NCBI GenBank assembly: GCA_029233925.1
Contig: JARGOX010000012.1
Location: forward strand, 1 to 64,000
DNA: 64,000 nucleotides
Direction of reading: 5' to 3'
Source of the DNA: Rhizobiaceae bacterium
Lineage (GTDB): Bacteria > Pseudomonadota > Alphaproteobacteria > Rhizobiales > Rhizobiaceae
Shown here: in pieces, positions 9,821-16,970 of the stretch
Numbering within the stretch: the first letter of the stretch is position 1
Layout: each line of letters starts with the position of its first letter
Translations under genes and position numbers: made by a program
Notes under the pieces: generated by a model
Told to the model about the DNA's origin: nothing
What the model saw: only the letters and a program-made list of their open reading frames with translations
The model's database searches: none

Positions 9821-11078
9821 AGGGCAACCAGAGTGAGAGGGCAGGAATGAAAGCCACGCCGAGGGTGACTGCAACCATGACACCGACAAAGGCCCAGATT
9901 GTCCAGCCGAGTGCGGAAAACGGAACGCTGCCGACCTGGCAGCTGATGTAGAGGAGAATGCCGACAGGCGGCGTGATCGCGCCAATCATGGTGCAAAGCA
10001 CCACAACGGTTGCGAACTGGATCTGGTCTATGCCGAGTTGGGCAGCAACAGGAAAGAGAACGGGAACCAGAATGATCATCGCCGCCATCCCGTCGAGCAC
10101 GGTGCCGATCAGCAGCAGGACCAGGATGATCACCAGCATGATGACCGTATAGTCGGTGCCGAACAGGCTGATCGTATTGACGAGGAAAACCGGGAACTGG
10201 CCTATCGCCAGCAACCATCCGACAACCGACGCGGTGGCGACCATGAAAAGGATCACGCCTGTGCTTTCAGCCGTCGCCCAAAGGACCTCGCCGAGACGCT
10301 TCACTGTCAAGTCCCCATAGATCAAGCCGAGGACCAGCGTATAGGTGGCAACGATTGCGCCGGCTTCCGTGGCGGTGAAAATGCCGCCGACAATGCCGAT
10401 TGCAATGATCGCTGGTGCGACCAGCGCAAAGAAGGCTTTGCGAAACACGCGGAAAAGTTCACGCAGGCCGATCCACCGGTGAATGGGATAATTGCGCAGC
10501 GTCGCAAAAATATAGACCAGCACCATGAACAGCAAGCCGATGATCAAGCCCGGCAACAATCCTGCAAGAAAGAGCCGTCCGATGGAAAGATTGGTCATGG
10601 AGGCATAAACGATCATGACCACACTTGGCGGGATGATCGGACCAAGCGTCGCCGTGGCCGCCGTAACGGCAACGGCAAAATCATCGTCAAAACCTTCCTT
10701 GCGCATCGATGGGATGAGGATTTTCCCCAAGGCGGCTGCATCGGCGGTGGAGGAGCCGGAGACGCCTGCGAAAAAGATGCTGGCGACGACATTGACCTGC
10801 GCAAGCCCACCCCTGATATGCCCCACAAGACCGCGCGCAAAATCAATAATGCGCCCGGTGATGCCACCCGTATTCATCAACTCGCCAGCCAGTACGAAGA
10901 GCGGGACGGCCAGAAGCGGAAACTTGTCGACTGCATTGACGATGCGCTGGGCGACAATTTCCAAAGGCAAAGTGCCACCGACGACGATGCCGCCAATCGA
11001 AGCCAGACCGAGGGAAAAGGCAACGGGCAGGCCGATGGATACGAGGAGCGCTGCCCCCAGAACAACAGTCCAAACCAT
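9807..11078 (-). CDS. dctM: TRAP transporter large permease subunit DctM
   Basis: DctM is the ion-coupled membrane subunit of tripartite ATP-independent periplasmic transporters. The 423-residue protein is almost wholly hydrophobic with about twelve membrane segments. Family motifs are visible, including 'VAVPLFVLAGELMNTGG' (about residues 55-70), 'GVSGSSTADAAALGKI' (about 107-122) and 'TPPVGILLYISC'. It lies six bases after dctQ and works with DctP and DctQ to import the substrate of this locus. Confidence 0.94.
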   Translation of the reverse strand: MVWTVVLGAALLVSIGLPVAFSLGLASIGGIVVGGTLPLEIVAQRIVNAVDKFPLLAVPLFVLAGELMNTGGITGRIIDFARGLVGHIRGGLAQVNVVASIFFAGVSGSSTADAAALGKILIPSMRKEGFDDDFAVAVTAATATLGPIIPPSVVMIVYASMTNLSIGRLFLAGLLPGLIIGLLFMVLVYIFATLRNYPIHRWIGLRELFRVFRKAFFALVAPAIIAIGIVGGIFTATEAGAIVATYTLVLGLIYGDLTVKRLGEVLWATAESTGVILFMVATASVVGWLLAIGQFPVFLVNTISLFGTDYTVIMLVIILVLLLIGTVLDGMAAMIILVPVLFPVAAQLGIDQIQFATVVVLCTMIGAITPPVGILLYISCQVGSVPFSALGWTIWAFVGVMVAVTLGVAFIPALSLWLPYAFF

Positions 11079-11084
11079 GATGTT

Positions 11085-11552
11085 CTAGGCCTTTGATGCT
11101 GACTGTGAAAGCAATCCGGTGATACAGAAACTGATCATCACAAGAGCGCCGGCCGGAAGAGCCATATAGACCATGCCCACGGGAATGCCGAGGGCCGGCA
11201 TGCGTGTGCCCATTTGCGCAATACCCAGACGGACGCCAAAGACCAGAACGGTTACCGCAAACATCAAAATCAGTATGAAATGGACAAGTCGCAAGGGTTG
11301 GCGCCACCGTTCAGGTGATGCATTCATCAGCATCGGAAGGGAAAAGTGACTCCCCTTCCCGACACCATAACCGGCGACCAGCATAACGGTATAGACGAGG
11401 AGGACCTGTGCAGCGTCGGCGCTCCACGGCAGGGCGATGCTGAATGCATAACGCAGAACGACCTGCCCCAGGGTAATCGCCAGAATGCCCGCGACCATCA
11501 CCGAGGTGATGATCTGGACAGTGGCGGATATCGCTAGCTCAAAGCGGCGCAC
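11085..11552 (-). CDS. dctQ: TRAP transporter small permease subunit DctQ
   Basis: The 155-residue protein with four membrane segments is the small membrane subunit that pairs with DctM. The segment 'LGQVVLRYAFSIALPWSADA' is typical of the family. The start is a GTG at 11552, supported by a strong purine-rich GGGGGAGGG eight bases upstream; no ATG exists near the N-terminus. It sits between dctP (30-base gap) and dctM (six-base gap). Confidence 0.9.
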   Translation of the reverse strand: MRRFELAISATVQIITSVMVAGILAITLGQVVLRYAFSIALPWSADAAQVLLVYTVMLVAGYGVGKGSHFSLPMLMNASPERWRQPLRLVHFILILMFAVTVLVFGVRLGIAQMGTRMPALGIPVGMVYMALPAGALVMISFCITGLLSQSASKA

Positions 11553-11582
11553 GAAGCCCTCCCCCGATTCGTCAGCCCAATA

Positions 11583-12560
11583 CTAGCTGGCGTTTCCAAT
11601 AGCGTCGATAAAGGGCTGTACATTGCCCTTGGGAGCCAATTCCGGCCAAGCAGGTTTCAGAGCGTCCTGAAAGGGCGTCTTGTCGACTTCAATGATCTCG
11701 ATGCCGGCATCTTGCATGACCTTGAGCGATTCCTCTGCAAGGGCGCGCACTTCGACATTGCCTTCACTCTGGAAAGCATCGGCACAGGACTGCAGTGCAG
11801 TCTGCTGGTCTGCGTTCAGGCGATCGAAGACGGTTTTCGATATGACCAGTGTGGTCAGATTATACATATGGCCTGTGCGGGTGACAAATTTTCCGACTTC
11901 AAAGGTCTTGGAACTGACCATGCCTTCCGGCGTGGTTTCAAGTCCGTCGACAAGACCGGTCTGCATGGCCGTATAGACTTCGCTCCACGGCACTGTCACC
12001 GGCTGCACATTGAGACGCTCGAACATCGTCAACCACAGTGGCAACGGTGGCGAACGAAACTCCACTCCCTGCATATCTTCCATTGACCTCACCGGTTTGT
12101 CGACGGTCAGAAGGTCGCGGAACCCGTTGTGCATTGTCGCCAGAACCACCATGTTTTGATTTTCTGCCAGGGTCGATTTCAGCAGGTTGCCCGCGTCGCC
12201 TTCCATCGCACGCTCGGCATGATCCCAACCCTGGAAAATGAAGGGCAGTTGAAAAGCCGCCAGTTCCGGCTGAATTTCGGACAAATAGGCGGTATCGGTG
12301 ATGGACATGTCCACAGCACCCAGCATCACCTGTTCGATGACTTCCTTTGCCGTACCCAACTGGGCTGCAGGCAAATGCTGTATTGCCAGATCGACATCCG
12401 CACCTTCGACACAGGCCTTCAGGGCTTCGCCACGATTGCTGATCTGCGAACCCACCGCATTGTGATGGGCCAGAGTAAGACTGGCGGCATGAGCGGACAC
12501 ATTCATGGCAGCCGCTGCTGCAAGAGCGCCAACGACACCTAGGACTCTTCTTTTAAACAC
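11583..12560 (-). CDS. dctP: TRAP transporter periplasmic binding protein DctP
   Basis: This 325-residue protein starts with a cleavable signal peptide (basic 'MFKRR', hydrophobic core, 'AHA' cleavage site near residue 25), followed by a DctP-type solute-binding fold. It contains the conserved segment 'VEFRSPPLPLW' with the arginine that usually pairs with the substrate carboxylate, and 'GLVDGLETTPEGM'. A GTG at 12560 with GGGAGAG six bases upstream is the start. As first gene of the operon, it captures the sugar or sugar acid. The upstream region is shared with gntR and carries operator-like boxes. Confidence 0.92.
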   Translation of the reverse strand: MFKRRVLGVVGALAAAAAMNVSAHAASLTLAHHNAVGSQISNRGEALKACVEGADVDLAIQHLPAAQLGTAKEVIEQVMLGAVDMSITDTAYLSEIQPELAAFQLPFIFQGWDHAERAMEGDAGNLLKSTLAENQNMVVLATMHNGFRDLLTVDKPVRSMEDMQGVEFRSPPLPLWLTMFERLNVQPVTVPWSEVYTAMQTGLVDGLETTPEGMVSSKTFEVGKFVTRTGHMYNLTTLVISKTVFDRLNADQQTALQSCADAFQSEGNVEVRALAEESLKVMQDAGIEIIEVDKTPFQDALKPAWPELAPKGNVQPFIDAIGNAS

Positions 12561-12614
12561 GTATCTCTCCCAACTTGGATAATTGATCTTATATTCTTAA
12601 TTTCTATAGATATG

Positions 12615-12640
12615 TGATCATATAATATTCCACCTGTCAA
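12615..12640 (-). promoter_or_regulatory. operator-like box and -35 element upstream of dctP
   Basis: The plus-strand sequence TGATCATATAATATT (12615-12629) recurs almost exactly at 12789-12803. On the minus strand, a perfect TTGACA (12640-12635) lies just upstream of the box, so the box falls between a likely -35 element and the dctP start, 55-70 bases upstream of the GTG. A bound regulator there could block the promoter. The GntR encoded next door is the likely binder; that is inference. Confidence 0.55.
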
Positions 12641-12788
12641 ACACAGAATGTGTGCTGATTTTTGAATTCAGCGTCGAAAACGGTTCAATAACCCTGCATT
12701 CAAGGCACTAATTCCAGATTTTCCTCCAATTTCCATCTCCTCGAAAGATTTCCAACGACATTGATCGGTTGTCTAATGTTAAAAAATA

Positions 12789-12803
12789 TGATCAAATAAT
12801 ATC
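12789..12803 (+). promoter_or_regulatory. second operator-like box upstream of gntR
   Basis: TGATCAAATAATATC matches the 12615 box at 13 of 15 positions in the same orientation, 174 bases away. It ends 21 bases before the gntR ATG. Both boxes contain the palindrome TGATCA. The placement suggests autoregulation of gntR and coordinate control of the divergent operon. Confidence 0.55.
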
Positions 12804-12824
12804 ACATTCAGGAAGAGATAGACG

Positions 12825-13496
12825 ATGCCAGACGATGATTTGACCGATATCCTTGCAAGCACCGGGCTTGCCGCCAACGGTATTACCGACCGAATCCGCG
12901 CAGATATTCTGAGCGGGGCATTCGGAGCCGGGCATCGAATCAAGATTGGCGAGCTTGCTGAACGCTATGCCGTCAGCGCCATGCCGATCCGCGAAGCCTT
13001 GCGCACGCTGGATGGTGAAGGGCTGCTTACAATTATCCCCAACAAGGGCGCACGCGTGCGCACGGTCGATGCCAAGTTCGTACGCAATCTCTATGATATA
13101 CGCGGCGCACTGGAATCGCTTTTGGTCGAGCATGCATGCAACAACATGACATTTCGCGCGCAACAACAGATCGAGGCGGCTCAAACGCGACTTGAAGATG
13201 CCGTGGGGCGCGATGACACCACAGACCTGCTCGCAGCCAATGCCGATTTCCACAATGTATTGAATCAGTTGGGCGATAACCCTGAAGCTGTGCGGATATT
13301 GCGCATGGGGCAAAACCTGATCGCCTCTTTCCGCGGCCAGTTCGGCTTTCAGGCTGGCCGCCTTACCGGGATTGCCGAAGAACACCGCGCTCTGATGGAA
13401 GCCTTGTGGAACCGCGATGTGTCCCGCGCGATTGCGATTTCGCGCATGCATTCGACCAGTGCACGCGACGACCTGATTGCCTCCTTGAAGGATTGA
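12825..13496 (+). CDS. GntR-family regulator, FadR/FCD subgroup
   Basis: The 223-residue protein has an N-terminal winged helix (about residues 15-75, with 'LAERYAVSAMPIREALRTL') and a C-terminal FCD domain with histidines in 'NADFHNVL', 'EEHRALM' and 'SRMHSTSA' that usually bind a metal and a carboxylate effector. The ATG at 12825 has AGGAAGAG upstream. It overlaps the dehydratase start as TGATG, so both are one unit. It is divergent from dctP and probably represses the locus until a sugar acid or breakdown product binds. Confidence 0.9.
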   Translation: MPDDDLTDILASTGLAANGITDRIRADILSGAFGAGHRIKIGELAERYAVSAMPIREALRTLDGEGLLTIIPNKGARVRTVDAKFVRNLYDIRGALESLLVEHACNNMTFRAQQQIEAAQTRLEDAVGRDDTTDLLAANADFHNVLNQLGDNPEAVRILRMGQNLIASFRGQFGFQAGRLTGIAEEHRALMEALWNRDVSRAIAISRMHSTSARDDLIASLKD

Positions 13497-14677
13497 TGAC
13501 CTTGAAAATTACTGATGTACGCGTCGCCATCGTCGATGCATTTCGCGCCAATCTGGTTCTCGTCAAAATCGAGACCGATTCAGGTATTTACGGCTGGGGA
13601 GAGGCAACGGTCGAGTTTTCCGAAGCTGCTGTTGCAGCGGCGATCGAGACCGCCAAGCCATTGCTGGTGGGACAAGACCCTTACAGAATCAATGGTCTGA
13701 TCAATGATTTGCATCGGCAGACCTATTTTCGCACCGGCGTGGTGCTGCGCAGTGCGCTGAGCGGGATCGAATCGGCCCTCTATGATATCAAGGGCAAGGC
13801 TCTGGGGGTGCCGGTTTACGAACTTCTGGGTGGCAAAACGCGCGACAATATCCGCTGTTATGCAAATGCATGGTTCACCGGGGCGCGTACACCGCAGGAC
13901 TTTGCCGAAAAATCCAAACAGGTGGCCGATCTTGGTTATACCGCCCTCAAATGGGACCCGTTTGGCTCAAGTTACATGGATATGACCGCCGATGAACTGG
14001 GCCAATCGATGGATTGCATCGAGGCCGTTCGCAATGCGGTCCCCTCTTCGGTCGACATCATCATTGAAGGCCATGGTCGGTTCAACGCCTTGACGTCGCG
14101 TCGTGCGGCAAACGCCATGGCGCCCTACAATCCGCTGTGGTTCGAGGAACCGATGCCACCTGAATCCATTTCCGCCTTTGCCTCGTTAAAGCGCCAGAGT
14201 CCGGTGCCCATAGCGACAGGCGAGCGCTACTACGAGCCGTCAAGCTTTTTCAATCTCGTGGCTCAGGAAGGCGCTGACATTTTGCAGCCCGACGCCTGTC
14301 ATGTCGGTGGTTTCGAGGCCATGCGCTCCATCGTGTCCATTGCCCAGGCCAATTATGTACCGGTCGCACCCCATAACCCGATGGGACCAGTCGCCAATGC
14401 CATGAATATGCACCTGGCTGCCGCTCTGGATGGCATCTTCATCATGGAAACAATGATGAGTGATGTGCCTTGGCGCAAAGACATTTGCGACGAAGATCTT
14501 CTGTTCAAGGACGGCTACATGACATTCAGCGACAGACCTGGCCTTGGCATCGAAATCAATGAAGACAAGTGCCGCGAACACCCCTACCAACAACGTTTTC
14601 TGCGCCACTACAATGGCACTTTGACTGATATTCGCCCGGATGGGGAAACGATTATCCACCGTGAGAAGCCTGTCTGA
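13496..14677 (+). CDS. enolase-superfamily sugar-acid dehydratase
   Basis: This 393-residue protein belongs to the mandelate racemase subgroup. Residues expected for catalysis are present: metal ligands E191, E217 and E243, H193 beside the first ligand, the D266/H293 dyad ('PDACH', 'APHNPMGP'), and K152 in 'LKWD'. The pattern resembles D-galactonate dehydratase, except that the first metal ligand is Glu rather than Asp. It would remove water from an aldonate to give a 2-keto-3-deoxy acid. The ATG at 13496 overlaps the gntR stop. Exact substrate cannot be read from sequence. Confidence 0.86.
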   Translation: MTLKITDVRVAIVDAFRANLVLVKIETDSGIYGWGEATVEFSEAAVAAAIETAKPLLVGQDPYRINGLINDLHRQTYFRTGVVLRSALSGIESALYDIKGKALGVPVYELLGGKTRDNIRCYANAWFTGARTPQDFAEKSKQVADLGYTALKWDPFGSSYMDMTADELGQSMDCIEAVRNAVPSSVDIIIEGHGRFNALTSRRAANAMAPYNPLWFEEPMPPESISAFASLKRQSPVPIATGERYYEPSSFFNLVAQEGADILQPDACHVGGFEAMRSIVSIAQANYVPVAPHNPMGPVANAMNMHLAAALDGIFIMETMMSDVPWRKDICDEDLLFKDGYMTFSDRPGLGIEINEDKCREHPYQQRFLRHYNGTLTDIRPDGETIIHREKPV

Positions 14678-14704
14678 AAGGGTTCTTATACGAAAAATCG
14701 GTGT

Positions 14705-15691
14705 TTAAGACGCTTTGGGAACCGTGGTCGCCTTGAACTTGGACATCAGATAGGGACCTGACAAGACCGGCTCGTATTGAGCTACGCCATCTGCCGGAAG
14801 GCAGGAACCCAGACATTCGATGCTGGCGTGCCAGTTTGGCTGGTGAAAAAAAGCAAAACTCTGGCGTCGTTGCAAACCACCATCTTCCGGCAGTGGATTG
14901 ACCACACGATGCAAAGTCGACACCCAGCGGTCATTGGTCCAGCGGGCCATCAGGTCGCCGATGTTGATGACAAAGGCACCCTTGACCGGTGGAACAGCCA
15001 CCCATTCCTGCTCCGGCGAGAGAATTTCAAGCCCGCGTGAACCCGGTTGCGGCAGGAGAATCGTCAAACTGCCGTAGTCCGTATGTGCGCCAGCCCGCAA
15101 TTGCCCCGGTTTTGGCGCCACAAATTGCTCGGGATAGTTCAACGCACGCAGCGCACTGATCGGCGTATCGATAAAGCTGTCGAAATAATTCTCGGGAAGC
15201 TTCAGCGCAACAGCAAATACCTGCATGATGCGTGCGGCAAGATCTTCCATGGCCTGATAATAGGCCTTCCAGGCGGCTGTAAAACGGGCAGGTTCTTCGG
15301 GCCAGATGGTGTCCGCATAGCAAAACTTCAGCGCCTCGCCGTCAACCATTCCCTGCGGTATTTGCAAAGGTCCGCCGTTAAAACTTTCCTTCAGGTCCGG
15401 CGGCGTATCCATGCCACGCGATTTGGCGAGCGCTTCCAGCTCGGGGCCAAGATAGCCATAGGGATAGCCGGGATAAGGGGCTTTGGCGCGCAGTTTGACA
15501 TCCGCCGGCAGATCAAAAAATTCCTGGGCGCTGGTCCACGCCGCAGTGATCACCTCAGGTACTATGCCGTGGTTTTTTACCGCAAGAAAGCCGGTTGTTC
15601 GGCATATTTCGTCTACCTGGCGCCCCAACATCTCTTTGTGGCCCCGATCGGCCTCTTCAAAACTGCCAAGATCAAAAACAGGAAATTCCAT
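14705..15691 (-). CDS. isopenicillin N synthase-like Fe(II)/2-oxoglutarate oxygenase
   Basis: This protein of about 328 residues has the N-terminal DIOX_N segment, and a 2OG-Fe(II) domain with iron ligands H203, D205 ('AHTDYGS') and H261 ('HRVVNP'), and R276-x-S278 for 2-oxoglutarate. Substrates of this family are diverse (amino acids, hormones, pyrimidines), so none is assigned. The ATG at 15691 gives the usual 'FPVFDLGSF' start; ATGs at 15721 and 15739 are possible and none has a clear ribosome-binding site. It is convergent with the dehydratase gene and follows ldtR. Confidence 0.85.
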   Translation of the reverse strand: MEFPVFDLGSFEEADRGHKEMLGRQVDEICRTTGFLAVKNHGIVPEVITAAWTSAQEFFDLPADVKLRAKAPYPGYPYGYLGPELEALAKSRGMDTPPDLKESFNGGPLQIPQGMVDGEALKFCYADTIWPEEPARFTAAWKAYYQAMEDLAARIMQVFAVALKLPENYFDSFIDTPISALRALNYPEQFVAPKPGQLRAGAHTDYGSLTILLPQPGSRGLEILSPEQEWVAVPPVKGAFVINIGDLMARWTNDRWVSTLHRVVNPLPEDGGLQRRQSFAFFHQPNWHASIECLGSCLPADGVAQYEPVLSGPYLMSKFKATTVPKAS

Positions 15692-15761
15692 TGCCGCAAC
15701 ACCAATTGACTTCACCAACATGCTGCGCAGGCTGACCATATGAAATCCGGTGTGTCAACGG

Positions 15762-15789
15762 GCCGGGTGGCATTCAAATGCCACCGGGC
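15762..15789. repeat. hairpin between ldtR and the oxygenase gene
   Basis: Arms GGTGGCAT (15766-15773) and ATGCCACC (15778-15785) enclose a TCAA loop and extend by three further pairs after a G-G mismatch. On the minus strand it lies about 25-70 bases before the possible oxygenase starts, so it could shape the 5' leader of that mRNA. No T-run follows it. Confidence 0.5.
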
Positions 15790-15839
15790 AATACAGGCAT
15801 AGCGAACCAAAACAGGCTTGGCTGCCTCCTGATTATGGC

Positions 15840-15874
15840 CGGACGAGGCGGAGCGAACCGCCTGTCCGATTTTT
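15840..15874 (+). terminator. plus-strand intrinsic terminator near the 3' end of ldtR
   Basis: Stem CGGAC-AGGCGG (15840-15844, 15846-15851, one bulged G) pairs with CCGCCT-GTCCG (15858-15868) around an AGCGAA loop. A run of five T follows at 15870-15874. In this orientation it is a textbook rho-independent terminator, yet both flanking genes are on the minus strand. It may stop antisense transcription into ldtR, or cap the 3' end of the ldtR mRNA as a simple hairpin. Confidence 0.6.
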
Positions 15875-15885
15875 GGAGCATTTTT

Positions 15886-16395
15886 TTACAGGCGATAGAG
15901 TATCTGGTCGTTCCAGAAACGATCGAGGCGCTGCAGAGCCTTGTTCATTTTCTGAAACTCTTCCCTGTCTATGCCACCCACCTGTTCGATGGAGCCAACG
16001 TGACGCTCGTAAAGGCCGGCAACAATGGACGCCACCTCATCACCTTTTTCAGTCAGGCTGATGCGCACGGACCGGCGATCGACACGCGAGCGCTGATGAT
16101 TGATGAAACCAAGATCAACAAGCTTTTTGAGATTGTAGGATACATTGGAGCCCAGATAGTACCCGCGTGACCGCAATTCACCGGCAGTCAGTTCTGAATT
16201 GCCGATATTGAAAAGCAGCAATGCCTGGATAGCGTTGATGTCGCTGCGACCATTGCGTTCAAATTCGTCCTTTACCACATCAAGCAGGCGGCGGTGAAGC
16301 CGCTCTACCAGCTGCAGGGATTCCATGTAGAGAGAACGCAGTGCGCTCCGGTCTTCAACTTGCGGATCCGAGTCCACTCGTTTGGTGTTTTCCAT
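15886..16395 (-). CDS. ldtR: MarR-family regulator LdtR
   Basis: This 169-residue MarR protein closely resembles LdtR as I know it from Liberibacter and Sinorhizobium, with 'VERLHRRLLDVVKDEF' (30-45), 'SDINAIQALLLFNIG' (51-65), and the recognition region 'YLGSNVSYNLKKLVDLGF' (80-97) then 'QRSRVDRRSVRI'. In Liberibacter, LdtR regulates the L,D-transpeptidase gene ldtP and thereby wall and osmotic-stress tolerance. The ATG at 16395 has GAGG about eight bases upstream. The presumed target in this window is the gene at 5449-6744. Confidence 0.87.
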   Translation of the reverse strand: MENTKRVDSDPQVEDRSALRSLYMESLQLVERLHRRLLDVVKDEFERNGRSDINAIQALLLFNIGNSELTAGELRSRGYYLGSNVSYNLKKLVDLGFINHQRSRVDRRSVRISLTEKGDEVASIVAGLYERHVGSIEQVGGIDREEFQKMNKALQRLDRFWNDQILYRL

Positions 16396-16535
16396 TGTCG
16401 TGCCTCACTGTTGTTTTGGTGGTTTATTGTTTTCCACCTTGAGGCCACTCTATCGAACACGTATAAAATTGGACTTAAAATGCAGCATTAACAGGAGGTT
16501 ACTAAAACAATTGCAATTTCAAAGTGAATCAATTC

Positions 16536-16970
16536 TTACTCTTCCGGTTCGTCAGCATTGCGCGCGAAGTACAGAACAGCTCGAAACACACCGTATAGAA
16601 GCAACACGGAGACATGGGTCAGGACCAGAAGCCAACGCCCCCCATAGAGTTCGGAAAAAATCGCGTACATGAAAAATTCGGTCAAAGCGGCAAACAGCCA
16701 GACCACTGGCCCCCATGATACCAGCATCCACAAGCCTATGCCCGCAACAGGCCAAAGTACCGCCAGGCTGGCCGCAGAGATTTTCCAATGGATGGGCAAC
16801 AGGTCAAACCGCCATGCCCCCTGGTCAGAGAGGCCGATCAGCAAAGCCCAATATTGAATACCGGCGATCATGCAAAAAATAGCAATGGCCCGTTGAAAAA
16901 GGTCAAAGGCCCATTCGGTCGTGGTCTGGTGCGGCAGGCCAGGACTGCCCATATCGCCCATTTCGCTCAT
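16536..16970 (-). CDS. DUF6163 inner-membrane protein
   Basis: This 144-residue protein has four predicted membrane segments (about residues 25-47, 62-85, 89-110 and 115-138) and short polar ends. I recognise it as a conserved protein of unknown function from rhizobia (DUF6163). The ATG at 16970 overlaps the stop of the upstream hydrolase gene as ATGA, so the two are probably translated together. It precedes ldtR with a gap of 140 bases. No catalytic motif is visible. Confidence 0.72.
   Translation of the reverse strand: MSEMGDMGSPGLPHQTTTEWAFDLFQRAIAIFCMIAGIQYWALLIGLSDQGAWRFDLLPIHWKISAASLAVLWPVAGIGLWMLVSWGPVVWLFAALTEFFMYAIFSELYGGRWLLVLTHVSVLLLYGVFRAVLYFARNADEPEE

Noticed and set aside
10038-11096. 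Plus-strand open frame of 352 codons antisense to dctM
   Set aside because: The product is extremely rich in Asp, Arg, Gln and His, the typical reverse of a hydrophobic membrane protein gene.
12792-13451. Minus-strand open frame of 219 codons antisense to gntR
   Set aside because: The plus-strand gene has a winged-helix and FCD domain and a good ribosome-binding site; the reverse frame has neither.
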